64,000 bases of DNA from Paucibacter sp. PLA-PC-4 (GCF_026241155.1 NZ_JAPFGP010000010.1:62001-126000), one strand, 5' to 3'. Shown: positions 1 to 8,744, counted from the first letter of the stretch. The notes: generated by a model from the letters alone, not told the origin. Program-made: numbers and translations.

Positions 1-119
1 GCGGCGGCGCTGGTGGCGGCGTCAGGCGTCGCGCATCCTCCCAGCACAAGCCCCAGCGCAAGCATCGAAGCCGCTCGGGCGATGATCGCGCCAGAGCCAT
101 CCGCGAACCGGGTCCTCAC
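1..119 (-). CDS. Lipoprotein, N-terminal part only (cut by window edge)
   Basis: Only the first 39 codons lie in the window. The frame starts at a GTG (117-119) whose last bases overlap the TGA stop of the gene before it (a GTGA overlap), which suggests translational coupling. The translation has an N-terminal stretch with Arg at positions 2, 4 and 16, then a hydrophobic run ending in LVLGGC, a good lipobox, with Cys at residue 30 as the probable lipidation site. The residues after the Cys (ATPDAATSAAA) look like the flexible linker of an exported lipoprotein. The mature domain is outside the window, so no function can be given. The start is inferred from the overlap; an internal ATG at residue 19 would still keep the lipobox. 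Confidence 0.6.
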   Translation of the reverse strand, partial: MRTRFADGSGAIIARAASMLALGLVLGGCATPDAATSAA

Positions 120-736
120 GGCTTGTCTGTCTGGACGGACTTGAACCAGGCGTTCCAATCCTCGGGGAACAGACAGGTCTCGAAGACGAACTGCCTCAGC
201 TGATACTCGTCGTCATCGGACTGCACCCGGTAGACCATAGGCACCAGCTTGTCGATCAAGGCCCCGGGATAGACGGCCTGTGAACTGCGGCTCAAGAGGT
301 TCTTGATGCGGCCACCGGCCTCGTCCTGCGGCCGCGCCCCGGCCCTCTCCGCATTCACGAAGAAGACGATGTCCTGCCTAGCCAGACAGACCGGTGCGGC
401 CTTGAGATCCTCCACGAGATCCATGCCTTCGCGCTTGGCACATTGGTAGAACTTCCGGGCCGCAAAGCCCCCGTGGTCCCTGCTGGCGGATCGATCAATC
501 TCGGCATAGACCTCCTTGATCGTCGCTACCGAGAAGTCGCCGTTGGACTTCACATCCAGCTGTGACTGCTGGGACATGTTGAGGTGCATGGCATTGCGGG
601 CGATCACCAGCGCCGTGAAGGCCTCCGCCTCGCAGCGCTGGAACTCTGGGCGGTCCATCAGCAGGGTTGCAGCGCCGACCGAGGCGCTGCAAAGCGCCAG
701 CGGCAGCAGGACCAGGGATGTGAGGAAGAGTCTCAT
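116..736 (-). CDS. Secreted protein of unknown function
   Basis: This 206-residue protein begins with a clear Sec signal peptide (MRLFLTSLVLLPLALCSASVGA, probable cleavage after the Ala near residue 22), so it should act in the periplasm or outside the cell. The mature part is mixed alpha/polar with Cys residues near positions 35, 99, 117 and 188 that could form disulfides. I recognise no family motif. It lies 51 bases after the fatty acyl-CoA reductase gene on the same strand and overlaps by 4 bases a lipoprotein gene that continues out of the window, so these three may be co-transcribed. No strong ribosome binding site is visible before the ATG. Codon use looks like that of its neighbours. 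Confidence 0.75.
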   Translation of the reverse strand: MRLFLTSLVLLPLALCSASVGAATLLMDRPEFQRCEAEAFTALVIARNAMHLNMSQQSQLDVKSNGDFSVATIKEVYAEIDRSASRDHGGFAARKFYQCAKREGMDLVEDLKAAPVCLARQDIVFFVNAERAGARPQDEAGGRIKNLLSRSSQAVYPGALIDKLVPMVYRVQSDDDEYQLRQFVFETCLFPEDWNAWFKSVQTDKP

Positions 737-787
737 GATGAAAAAGGGCTGGGCGTCAAGGCCAAGCAGTCTCGCAGACCCGCGCGC

Positions 788-2785
788 TCAGAAATGAATG
801 CCCTTCATCATCTGCTGCAGCGCGATCGCCTCGGCCGAGAGCTGAGGCTTGCCGCCCTTCTCGCCCTTGGCCGCATCGCTGTCCGGGAACATGCGGAAGC
901 TGGTGTTCATCGCGATCTGCGCCACCCGCGGCGCCAGCGCATGCATCAGCTGGCCGGTGATGCCCAGCCGAGTCGCGATGCGCACTGGCTTGGCGATGCA
1001 GGCCTGGGCGATCATGTCGGCGGCCTCCTCTGGCGCCAGGGTCGGCACATTGTTGTAGATCTTGGTCGGCGCAATCATCGGCGTGCGCACCAGCGGCATA
1101 TTGATGGTCGTAAAGGTGATGCCCTGGTCGGCGAACTCACTGGAGGCGCAGCGGGTCCAAGCATCGAGCGCGGCCTTGCTGGCCACATAGGCCGAGAAGC
1201 GCGGTGCATTGGTCAGCACGCCAATGCTGGAGATATTGACCACATGCCCCTTCTTCTTGGCCACCATGCCCGGAAGCAGGCCCATAGTCACGCGCAGGCA
1301 GCCGAAGTAGTTCAGCTGCATCGTGCGCTCGTAGTCGTGGAAGCGCTCGTAGCTGCCCTCGATGGCGCGGCGGATCGAGCGGCCGGCGTTGTTGATCAGA
1401 AAGTCGACACCGCCAAAATTCGTGGCAATCCAGGCCATCAGCTCGGCGCAGCTCTGCTCGTTGGCGATATCGGCCGAGAAGCTATGTACCTGGGCCTTGG
1501 GGCCGGCGAAGCTGCGGATCTCCTGCTCGGCCTCGGCCAACTTGGCCGCGTCACGCGCGCAGATCAGCGTGATCGCCCCCGCCTCGGCGAACTTCATCGC
1601 CGCGGCAAGGCCGATGCCCGAAGAGCCGCCGGTCACCAACACCACCTTGCCGGCGGTCGCCCCTTTTAGGCTGCGGTCAATGAAGAGGTCGGGGTCGAGA
1701 TGACGCTCCCAGTAGTCCCACAGCCGCCAGGCATAGTCCTTCAGGTTCGGGCAGGCAATACCTGACCCCTTCAGCGCGGCGGCGGTCTCGCGGCAGTCGA
1801 AGCGGGTCGGGTAATTGATGAAAGTCAACATATCCTCGGGCAGGCCCAGATCCTTCATCACCGCATTGCGGATGCGCCGCACCGGTGCCAGCGCCATCAA
1901 GCCCTTCTTGACGCTCTTGGGGATGAAGCCCAGGAGCGCGGCGTTGACGAACAAATTCATCTTCGGCGCATGGGCAGCCTTGGAGAAGATGTCCAACACA
2001 TCGCCGACGCGGTAGCCCACCGGGTCGACCAGATGGAAGCAGGCGCCGCTCTTCTTGGCCTGCTGGTGGCTGATGTGGTCCAACGCGTTGACGACGAAGT
2101 CCACCGGCACGATATTGACCCGCCCGCCCTCCAGGCCCACCGAGGGCATCCAGGGCGGCAGAATCTGGCGCAGGCGCTGGATCAGCTTGAAGAAGTAGTA
2201 GGGGCCGTCGATCTTGTCGGCCTCGCCGGTGGCCGAGTCGCCCACCACCATGGCCGGTCGGTAAACGGTCCAGGGCCTTTTGCACTCCTTGCGCACGATC
2301 TTCTCGCTCTCGTGCTTGGTCATGAAATAGGGGTGATCCAGGCCCTCGGCCTCCTCGAACATATCCTCGCGGAACACGCCCTCATACAGTCCGGCCGCCG
2401 CGATCGACGAGACGTGGTGGACATGGCCGGCCTCGATGGCCTGAGCGAACTCGACCAGCGCGCGGGTGCCGTCGATATTGGCCCTCACCTGCTCGTCCTC
2501 GGGCGCGGCCAGGTCGTAGATCGCGGCCAAGTGATAGACATGGTCGACCTTGCCCTTCAGCGCCTTGATCTGATCGGCCGCCACGCCCAGCTTCTTCGAG
2601 TTCAGATCACCGAACACCGGCAGCGCACGCGTCTTGCTGACGCCCCAGAACTCCAGCAGCGCCGGCACCTTGTCGCGGCTCTCCTCGCGCAGCAAGAAGT
2701 GGACCGTGCTGCCGCGCCGCGCCAGCAGTTTCTTGACCAGGCGTTTGCCGATGAAGCCGGTGGCGCCGGTGACGAAATACTGCAT
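788..2785 (-). CDS. Two-domain SDR protein, fatty acyl-CoA reductase type
   Basis: The protein is 665 residues and carries two Rossmann dehydrogenase domains. The first is an extended-SDR/reductase domain with GATGFIG at residues 7-13 and the YxxxK pair at Tyr153/Lys157. The second is a classical SDR with TGGSSGIG at 385-392, NNAG at 465-468, and Ser519/520 with Tyr533/Lys537. From memory, length, order and many local motifs (for example DMFEEAE, NYPTRFD, TMQLNYFG, MFPDS) closely follow the roughly 660-residue fatty acyl-CoA reductase of Marinobacter, which reduces acyl-CoA through the aldehyde to the alcohol for wax esters. The start is the ATG at 2783-2785, which has GGAG 10 bases before it; longer starts upstream lack this. 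It is divergent from a phasin gene, which fits a role in storage lipid. A general SDR oxidoreductase is the cautious alternative. Confidence 0.8.
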   Translation of the reverse strand: MQYFVTGATGFIGKRLVKKLLARRGSTVHFLLREESRDKVPALLEFWGVSKTRALPVFGDLNSKKLGVAADQIKALKGKVDHVYHLAAIYDLAAPEDEQVRANIDGTRALVEFAQAIEAGHVHHVSSIAAAGLYEGVFREDMFEEAEGLDHPYFMTKHESEKIVRKECKRPWTVYRPAMVVGDSATGEADKIDGPYYFFKLIQRLRQILPPWMPSVGLEGGRVNIVPVDFVVNALDHISHQQAKKSGACFHLVDPVGYRVGDVLDIFSKAAHAPKMNLFVNAALLGFIPKSVKKGLMALAPVRRIRNAVMKDLGLPEDMLTFINYPTRFDCRETAAALKGSGIACPNLKDYAWRLWDYWERHLDPDLFIDRSLKGATAGKVVLVTGGSSGIGLAAAMKFAEAGAITLICARDAAKLAEAEQEIRSFAGPKAQVHSFSADIANEQSCAELMAWIATNFGGVDFLINNAGRSIRRAIEGSYERFHDYERTMQLNYFGCLRVTMGLLPGMVAKKKGHVVNISSIGVLTNAPRFSAYVASKAALDAWTRCASSEFADQGITFTTINMPLVRTPMIAPTKIYNNVPTLAPEEAADMIAQACIAKPVRIATRLGITGQLMHALAPRVAQIAMNTSFRMFPDSDAAKGEKGGKPQLSAEAIALQQMMKGIHF

Positions 2786-2956
2786 GCTGTGTCTCCATTG
2801 GGATGTTTGCGGCCATTCTTGACCAACTGCGCCGGGCCGCCGCTGCGCGCTTTCCCGAGGGTGGGCGATAGAGCGCACTCACTAGGATTGGCCGCTGCGG
2901 CCGCCTCTTGCGGCCCTATAGTGAAGCCACCCTCCACAGACATAGGACCGCAGACC

Positions 2957-3610
2957 ATGGTCAAGAAGCTTCAGAAGATGGCCGCCAAGAACAAGGCCGG
3001 CTCCAACGGCGCTATCCCTGGCATCCCGGCCGGCCTGCTGGACAGCCAGTTGGCCCAGTCTGTCAAGGACTCGGCTCAGCAGATCTGGGCCGCCGGCCTG
3101 GGCGCGTTCGCCAAGGCCCAGGGCGAAGGCGGCAAAGTCTTCGAAGCTCTGGTCAAGGAAGGCCTTACCCTGCAGAAGAAGACCCAGAGCGCCGCGGAGG
3201 AAAAGCTCGGCGCCGTCACCAGCAAGATGAGCGGCATGGCTGGTGAGGTCGGAGCCAAGGCCGGCCAGCAATGGGACAAGCTCGAATCGATCTTCGAGGA
3301 ACGGGTCGCCAGCGCGCTCAAGCGTCTGGGCGTGCCGACCGCCAAAGACATCGACGCGCTGATCGCCCGCATTGACGCATTGAGTGAAGCGACCGGTGCC
3401 AAGCCGTCGGCCCGAAAGGCCGCGGCCAAGCCGGCGGCCAAGGCCGTCGCCAAGCCCGCTCCCAAGGCTGCACCCAAGGCCGCCGCGAAGACAGCCGCCA
3501 AGAAGCCGGTTGCGAAAAAGGCCGCTGGGACCAAGGCAACACCTGCCCCCGCCCCCAAGCCCATCCCGCGCAAGCGCGCCGCCAAGCCGGCCGCTGCCGC
3601 GCAGGCCTGA
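2957..3610 (+). CDS. PHA granule-associated phasin with histone-like tail
   Basis: This 217-residue protein has the layout of the PhaF/PhaI-type phasins (poly(hydroxyalkanoate) granule-associated family). An amphipathic helical N-terminal half (residues about 25-145, with the SAQQIWAAGLGAFAKAQGEG segment typical of the family) coats the granule. From about residue 150 the tail is a run of Ala/Lys/Pro repeats (AAKP, KKPVAKKA) like histone H1, known in PhaF to bind DNA and spread granules over the nucleoid. The start ATG has AGGA about 8 bases upstream, and a TATAGT at 2917-2922 in the divergent spacer could be its -10. The patatin-like lipase gene follows after 36 bases on the same strand and may be co-transcribed. 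Confidence 0.9.
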   Translation: MVKKLQKMAAKNKAGSNGAIPGIPAGLLDSQLAQSVKDSAQQIWAAGLGAFAKAQGEGGKVFEALVKEGLTLQKKTQSAAEEKLGAVTSKMSGMAGEVGAKAGQQWDKLESIFEERVASALKRLGVPTAKDIDALIARIDALSEATGAKPSARKAAAKPAAKAVAKPAPKAAPKAAAKTAAKKPVAKKAAGTKATPAPAPKPIPRKRAAKPAAAAQA

Positions 3611-3646
3611 GCGCGCTAGCCGCCGCTCACTGATCGCGCACTGTCC

Positions 3647-4849
3647 ATGCCCGCATCGAAGCGCCGCGCCGCCAGGCGCGGCACCGCACGCATAGGCCTG
3701 GCCCTGGCAGGCGGTGGGCCGCTGGGCGCCATCTACGAGATCGGCGCACTGTGCGCACTCGAAGAGGCGATTGACGGGCTGGACTTCAGCGCCTGCGATG
3801 GCTATATCGGCGTCAGCGCCGGTGGCTTCATCGCGGCCGGCCTAGTCAACGGGCTGACGCCGCGCGAGCTCTGCGCCGCCTTTATCGAAAACGATGCTGA
3901 CGCCCCGGTCAGCTTCGAGCCCAGCCTGCTGCTGCGCCCCGCCTGGGACGAGTACCTGGCGCGGCTGCGCAGTCTACCGGGCCTGTTGGGTCAGGCGCTG
4001 TGGCAGACCGCCGTACAGGGCCGCTCGCTGTTGGCCGCCTTCGAGCGGCTGGGCCGCGCGCTGCCGACCGGACTGCTCAGCGGCGACGTGATGGCCGAGC
4101 AGTTGCGCAGCCAGTTCAGTCGGCCAGGCCGCAGCGACGATTTCCGCCAGTTGCGGCGCCCGCTGGTGCTGGTGGCCACCGATCTGGACAGCGGCGAGGC
4201 GGTGCCCTTCGGCACGCCCGGCTACGACCACGTGCCGATCTCGCGCGCGGTGCAGGCCAGCGCGGCGTTGCCGGGGCTGTTCCCGCCGGTCGAGATCGAA
4301 GGCCGCCATTTCGTCGATGGCGCGTTGAAGAAGACCATCCATGCCTCGGTGCTGTTGGACCGTGGGCTGGACTTGCTGATCTGCCTGAACCCTTTGGTGC
4401 CATACCAGGCCGGCTTTGACGAGCACGCGCGCATCCCACGCATCGCCGATGGCGGCCTGCCCCTGGTGCTGAGCCAGACTCTGCGCGCGCTGATCCATTC
4501 GCGCCTGGAGCTGGGGCTCAAGCGCTACGAGCTGAGCCATCCGGACACCGACATCGTGCTGTTCGAGCCCGATCCACGTGACGCCGAGATGTTCTTGGCC
4601 AACACCTTCAGCTATGCACAGCGCCGCCATCTGGCCGAGCATGCCTACCAGGCCACCCGTAGCGCGCTGCTGCAACGCTATGCCAAGTTGGCCCCCAAGC
4701 TGGCCCAGCAAGGCCTGACCCTCAAGCGCTCCGTGCTGCAGGACCACCAGCGCCGCCTGCTGGCGCCGAGCCGCCTCACGCCCACCGAGGCGGCACTTCA
4801 GCGCCTGCGCGACACGCTGGGCCGGCTCGAAGAACGCACCGCGGCGTGA
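3647..4849 (+). CDS. Patatin-like phospholipase/esterase
   Basis: The 400-residue protein has the three patatin signatures: the oxyanion-hole loop GGGPLG at residues 22-27, the nucleophile elbow GVSAG at 55-59 (Ser57), and the catalytic-dyad Asp in DGA at 224-226. Such enzymes hydrolyse acyl esters of lipids. There is no signal peptide, so it should act in the cytoplasm or on granule or membrane surfaces. It follows the phasin gene by 36 bases, so an action on granule lipid or polyester is possible but is only inferred from position. No clear Shine-Dalgarno sequence precedes the ATG. The C-terminal 150 residues, after the patatin fold, are helical and carry no motif I recognise. Confidence 0.85.
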   Translation: MPASKRRAARRGTARIGLALAGGGPLGAIYEIGALCALEEAIDGLDFSACDGYIGVSAGGFIAAGLVNGLTPRELCAAFIENDADAPVSFEPSLLLRPAWDEYLARLRSLPGLLGQALWQTAVQGRSLLAAFERLGRALPTGLLSGDVMAEQLRSQFSRPGRSDDFRQLRRPLVLVATDLDSGEAVPFGTPGYDHVPISRAVQASAALPGLFPPVEIEGRHFVDGALKKTIHASVLLDRGLDLLICLNPLVPYQAGFDEHARIPRIADGGLPLVLSQTLRALIHSRLELGLKRYELSHPDTDIVLFEPDPRDAEMFLANTFSYAQRRHLAEHAYQATRSALLQRYAKLAPKLAQQGLTLKRSVLQDHQRRLLAPSRLTPTEAALQRLRDTLGRLEERTAA

Positions 4850-4873
4850 TCTGCGTCACGGCCAGGGGCTGAA

Positions 4874-4907
4874 CCCCCTGCGCGCAGGGGGATGGCAGGG
4901 GCCGAGC
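4874..4907 (+). promoter_or_regulatory. 18-bp palindrome next to a sigma-54-like box
   Basis: CCCCCTGCGCGCAGGGGG at 4874-4891 is a perfect palindrome. Two bases later a TGGCA box begins (4893) whose GG (4894-4895) is followed after exactly 10 bases by GC (4906-4907), the -24/-12 spacing of sigma-54 promoters. The -12 box itself (GAGC instead of TTGC) is poor. The pair lies about 70 bases before a PEP-CTERM gene, and some PEP-CTERM genes are known to be under PrsK/PrsR and RpoN. The palindrome could equally be a terminator stem for the patatin gene, although it has no T run. Confidence 0.3.
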
Positions 4908-4974
4908 CGGCTGCAACACTGCATGCCATGCGCTGCAACAACATGCAGCAAGCCTTCAGCCCTTCGGAGAAACC

Positions 4975-5586
4975 ATGCGCAAAGCCCTCATCGCCGCCCT
5001 GCTCGCCAGCCCCCTGCTGGCTCTGGCATCGCCGGTCAACCTGGTCAACAACGGCAGCTTCGAAACTGAGGTCAAGTCCAACGGCCAATGGTCGAACTAC
5101 AGCAGCCTGACCGGCTGGAACGCTGGCGCCCGTGGCGTGGAGCTGCGCAACAATGTCGCCGGGAGCGCGCTGGACGGCAGCAATTTTGTCGAGCTCGACA
5201 CCACCGGCAATAGCTGGATCAGCCAGACCATCGCCACAGTGGCCGGCCAGTGGTACGCGCTGGAGTTTGCCTACTCGAACCGCGCTGGCGTAGCCGCCGC
5301 CAGCAATGGCCTGGCCTGGAGCTTCGGCGACGCCTCGGGTATCGCCGACCCGCAAGCCCAGATCAGTGGCAGCCATCAATGGCAGGCCTTCAGCACCCTG
5401 GTGCAAGCCAGCGGCTCCAGCATGGTGCTGCGTTTTGATGCACTGGGCAGCAGCGACTCGCTAGGCAGCTCGCTGGACCGCGTCTCGGTCACCAGCGCCG
5501 TGCCCGAGCCCGAAAGCTATGCACTGATGCTGGCCGGCCTGGGCGCGATGGCCCTGGTGGCACGCCGCCGCCGCGCACAGCAATAA
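4975..5586 (+). CDS. PEP-CTERM-anchored exported protein
   Basis: This 203-residue protein has a Sec signal peptide (MRKALIAALLASPLLALA) and a C-terminal sorting signal: VPEPESYALMLAGLGAMALVARRRR, that is, VPEP, a hydrophobic helix and an Arg cluster. Exosortase (EpsH/XrtA type) is known to cut such tails and release the protein to the surface or extracellular matrix; no exosortase gene is in this window. The middle part starts with LVNNGSFE and is rich in Asn, Ser, Gly and aromatic strands, like the DUF642/carbohydrate-binding-like jelly-roll domains common in PEP-CTERM proteins. The ATG is well placed after GGAGA. It is followed by a strong hairpin shared with the convergent carboxypeptidase gene. 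Confidence 0.88.
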   Translation: MRKALIAALLASPLLALASPVNLVNNGSFETEVKSNGQWSNYSSLTGWNAGARGVELRNNVAGSALDGSNFVELDTTGNSWISQTIATVAGQWYALEFAYSNRAGVAAASNGLAWSFGDASGIADPQAQISGSHQWQAFSTLVQASGSSMVLRFDALGSSDSLGSSLDRVSVTSAVPEPESYALMLAGLGAMALVARRRRAQQ

Positions 5587-5635
5587 CACCCTATTGACCA
5601 GACGCGCTGCGGGGTAGAGACCGTTGCGCTCAAGC

Positions 5636-5659
5636 ACAAGGGCGCCTCGGCGCCCTTGT
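5636..5659. terminator. Shared terminator hairpin between convergent genes
   Basis: ACAAGGGCGCC and GGCGCCCTTGT form a perfect 11-bp stem with a two-base loop (TC), between the convergent PEP-CTERM and M32 carboxypeptidase genes. On the plus strand it is followed by TGGTTTG; on the minus strand there is no real T run. Position and strength make it a good two-way terminator. Confidence 0.7.
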
Positions 5660-5676
5660 TGGTTTGCGCTCGGACT

Positions 5677-7167
5677 TCAGCCCAGATAGCGGGACTCGAG
5701 ATGCGCCTTGAAATGGGCCGGGTTCAAGGTTTCGCCGCTGGCGCGCCGCACCAGCTCCGGCGTCTCCCAGCGGCTGCCTTGGCTCCAGATATTGGTTTTG
5801 AGCCAGTCGAACACCGGCACCAAGTCGCCGGCGGCGACACGGGCGTCGAGCTCGGGCATGGTGCGGCGCATGGTCGCGAACCACTGCGCCGCATACATCG
5901 CGCCTAGCGTGTAGCAGGGGAAGTAGCCAAACAGACCGGCACCCCAATGCACATCCTGCATTGGCCCGTTGCGGTAGTTGCCGCGCGTGTCCAGACCCAG
6001 CAGCTCCATCATCTTGGCGTCCCACATCGCCGGGATGTCCTCGCACTCGATCTGCCCTTCGATCAGTGCGCGCTCGATTTCGTAGCGCAGGATGATGTGG
6101 GCCGGATAGGTCACCTCGTCGGCATCGACGCGGATGAAGCCCGGCGCGACGCGCGTCAGCAGGCGGTTCAGATTCTGCGGCGCAAATGCCGGCTGCTCGC
6201 CCAGATGGCGGCTCACCAGCGGGCTCAACAGGCCGGCAAAAGCCGGATGGCTGCCCAGTTGCATCTCAAAGGACAGGCTCTGGCTCTCATGCAAGCCCAT
6301 CGAGCGCGCCCGCGCCACGGGTTGGCCCAGCCACTCGCGCGGCAGGTTCTGCTCGTAGCGGCCGTGGCCGGTCTCGTGGATGGTGCCGGTCAGGCTGGGC
6401 AGAAAGCTGTCCTCGCGATAGCGCGTAGTCATCCGTACATCCTCGGGCACACCGCCGCAGAAGGGATGAGCGCTTTCGTCGAGCCGGCCGGCCTCGAAGT
6501 CAAAACCCATCAGCCGCATTGCGTCCTGGCCCAGCGCACGTTGGGCCGCTGTCGGGAACGGCCCCTGCGGCTGCAGCACCGTTTCGCCAGCCTGCTTGAC
6601 CTGCACGGCGCGGATCAGGCCCGGCAGCCACTGGCGCAGCTCGCCGAACACACGATCCACCTCGGACGAACGCATGCCCGGCTCATACTGGTCCATCAAG
6701 GCGTCATAGCGACCCATCCCGGTGCTGTCGGCCAGCAGCTGCGCTTCCTGGCGGGCCAGGCGCACGACCTCTCGCAAATTCTCCAGATAGCCTGCCCAAT
6801 CGTTGGCCGGGCGCTGGCTACGCCAGGCATGCTCGCATCGCGAGATCGCCAGGCTCTTAGCCTCGACCAGGGACTGGGGCAATGCGTTCGAGCTCATCCA
6901 GGCACGCCGCATCTCGCGCAGATTTGCTTGCTGCAGTTCGTCCAGCGGCTCGGTGGCCGCAGCATCCAGCAGGCTTTTGAGCGCCGGCTCGGTGGCCAGT
7001 TGGTGCATCAGCCCGCCCATCTCGGCCAGCGCCAGCGAACGGGCCTCATTGCCCTTGGCCGGCATATTGGCCGACTGGTCCCAGGAGGCGATGGCTTGCA
7101 GATGAGCCAGGTGGTGCAGGCGCTGGTGGCGCTGGCGCAGATCGTCGTAGGCAGTGGTGGTGCTCAT
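5677..7167 (-). CDS. M32 family metallocarboxypeptidase (Taq type)
   Basis: The 496-residue length matches the thermostable carboxypeptidase 1 (CP Taq) family. It contains HETGH at residues 264-268 (the HExxH zinc site) and, about 30 residues later, the family's HESQ motif, which supplies the third zinc ligand. These are cytoplasmic zinc enzymes that remove C-terminal residues from peptides; there is no signal peptide. The chosen ATG (7165-7167) gives the usual family N terminus (YDDLRQRHQRLHHL, then ASWDQ), and longer frames upstream run into the spacer without a family match. The gene lies 65 bases after a YqaA-like gene on the same strand and ends at a strong shared hairpin. Confidence 0.93.
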   Translation of the reverse strand: MSTTTAYDDLRQRHQRLHHLAHLQAIASWDQSANMPAKGNEARSLALAEMGGLMHQLATEPALKSLLDAAATEPLDELQQANLREMRRAWMSSNALPQSLVEAKSLAISRCEHAWRSQRPANDWAGYLENLREVVRLARQEAQLLADSTGMGRYDALMDQYEPGMRSSEVDRVFGELRQWLPGLIRAVQVKQAGETVLQPQGPFPTAAQRALGQDAMRLMGFDFEAGRLDESAHPFCGGVPEDVRMTTRYREDSFLPSLTGTIHETGHGRYEQNLPREWLGQPVARARSMGLHESQSLSFEMQLGSHPAFAGLLSPLVSRHLGEQPAFAPQNLNRLLTRVAPGFIRVDADEVTYPAHIILRYEIERALIEGQIECEDIPAMWDAKMMELLGLDTRGNYRNGPMQDVHWGAGLFGYFPCYTLGAMYAAQWFATMRRTMPELDARVAAGDLVPVFDWLKTNIWSQGSRWETPELVRRASGETLNPAHFKAHLESRYLG

Positions 7168-7232
7168 GTTGTCGAGTGGGGCTGGTGGGTCGAGAGGGTG
7201 CAAACAGGGGCCGGTGGGCGCCACAGGCATTG

Positions 7233-7715
7233 TCAGGGAAACACCCAAAGCAGGGCCGCCGTCATGACGAAGTAGCGGCCGAACTTGCCGATCGCCATGT
7301 AGAACACGCAGGGCCAGAACGGCAGCCGCAGCCAACCGGCCACCGCGCACAGCGGGTCGCCGACAAGGGGCAACCAGCTCAGCAGGCAGGCCTTGGCGCC
7401 GAAGCGTTCCAGCCATTGCAGCGCGCGGGCTCGCGCCGGCGGGTGGTGCGCGGCCCGTTCGTAGAGCCGCTCGGCCCCTAAGCCCATCCACCAGCTGATC
7501 GCGCCGCCAACAGTGTTGCCGGCGGTGGCCACGAGCACGGCCGGCCAGAACATTTCGGGGTTGAACTTGACCAGGCCGAACACCGCCGGCTCCGAGCCCA
7601 TCGGCAGCAAGGTGGCCGACACCAGAGCGATGATGAAGATCGCCGACAGGCCGACCTTGGGCAGCGCCAGCGCCGCCAACAAGGCGGCCATCAGCTCTTG
7701 CATCCAGATTTCCAT
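7233..7715 (-). CDS. YqaA-family (DedA/VTT-like) membrane protein
   Basis: This 160-residue protein is very hydrophobic, with about four membrane segments (residues roughly 5-35, 50-72, 105-128, 135-158). The SATLLPMGSEP stretch, the Gly-rich GNTVGGAISWWMGLG segment and the LPLVGDPLCAVAGWLRLP motif match the YqaA group related to the DedA/VTT proteins. Members sit in the inner membrane and are thought to act in lipid or proton-linked transport, but YqaA itself has no settled function. The carboxypeptidase gene follows on the same strand after 65 bases. Confidence 0.85.
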   Translation of the reverse strand: MEIWMQELMAALLAALALPKVGLSAIFIIALVSATLLPMGSEPAVFGLVKFNPEMFWPAVLVATAGNTVGGAISWWMGLGAERLYERAAHHPPARARALQWLERFGAKACLLSWLPLVGDPLCAVAGWLRLPFWPCVFYMAIGKFGRYFVMTAALLWVFP

Positions 7716-7904
7716 GCGGCGATTATCCAGGGCGCCCAGCGCACCGATGCAAGCAAACGGGGGTAATCGTCGGCTTGCGGGATCGGGGCCGACATTGCAG
7801 ACTCCCGCCAGGGATGCCGTCCGCGTGTCTGTGATAGAAAGGTCGACAAGACTCGGCCCGCCCGCTGATGCGGGCAGCGCAGCGGATCATGTCGTTGAGG
7901 ATCG

Positions 7905-8744
7905 ATGAAGGCCATGTTCTCCACCCTGCCGCGTGCATCCGATACCCGCCACCGGGGGGTATCGATGCTGCTGCTCGCCCTTGTGACGACCTTGTTCGCC
8001 GCGCGCGAGGTCAATGCCAACGAGAGCTGCAAGCAGCTGCTGGCCTCCGGCAATCCGCAGTACCCGCCCTATCTGTGGCGCGACCCTGAAGACGAGTCAC
8101 GCCTGATCGGCGCCAACACCGAGCTGATGCAGATGCTGAGCAAGGAACTGGGGCTGCCCATCGAGGTTCGCTATATCGGCCCTTGGGGCCGGGTGCAGGA
8201 GGAATCGCGGGCCGGGCGTATCGATCTGATCGCTGGCGCCTTCTTCACGCTGCCGCGCACCGAGTACATGGATTATTTCCACCCGGCCTTCCGCGAGACC
8301 CGCTCGGTCGTCTGGACGCGCGAGGCCAGCCGGCTGAACTATCGGCGCTGGAGCGATCTGGCCCCGCTGCAAGGCGTGACCGTGATCAACAATAGCTTCG
8401 GCGAGGAGTTCGACCGCTATGCCAAGGAAAGCCTGAAGATCAGCCAGGTAGCGAGCCTAGAGCAAGCCATCCAGATGCTGCAGCGCTCGCGGGCCGACTA
8501 CCTGGTGTACGAGGACGCCCCGGCCGCCGCCTATCTGGCCAAGATGAATATCGCCGACATGAAGGCGCTGACGCCGGCAGTGGCCAACGAGAATCTCTAC
8601 CTGACCCTCTCGCATCGCTCAGCCTGCAACAGCGGCGAGATGCGCGGGCGGATTGCGCGCGCGATGTACAAGTTGGCCCGCCAGGGTGTGATGAATGCCC
8701 TGATTGAGAAGAATATCCAGCTCTGGCGGCGCCAAAATCAGTAG
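7905..8744 (+). CDS. Periplasmic amino-acid-type solute-binding protein
   Basis: The 279-residue protein looks like the family 3 extracellular solute-binding proteins. After an N-terminal signal region it has the typical first strand (YPPYLW), ANTELMQMLSKELGLPIEVRYIGPWGRV (helix and strand) and AGRIDLIAGAFFTLPRTEYMDYFHPAF, where these proteins contact ligand. The start follows GAGG by about 5 bases; it gives a long positively charged n-region, and a second Met at residue 21 could be the true start, still followed by the LLLALVTTLFAA membrane stretch and cleavage near VNA/NES. No transporter genes lie beside it, so it may be an orphan binding protein or act with a sensor. Ligand unknown. Confidence 0.8.
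   Translation: MKAMFSTLPRASDTRHRGVSMLLLALVTTLFAAREVNANESCKQLLASGNPQYPPYLWRDPEDESRLIGANTELMQMLSKELGLPIEVRYIGPWGRVQEESRAGRIDLIAGAFFTLPRTEYMDYFHPAFRETRSVVWTREASRLNYRRWSDLAPLQGVTVINNSFGEEFDRYAKESLKISQVASLEQAIQMLQRSRADYLVYEDAPAAAYLAKMNIADMKALTPAVANENLYLTLSHRSACNSGEMRGRIARAMYKLARQGVMNALIEKNIQLWRRQNQ

Noticed and set aside
1970-2956. Upstream extension of the phasin reading frame
   Set aside because: The frame is open far upstream, but it crosses the reductase gene and its promoter region. The phasin match begins only at 2957, where a binding site is present.
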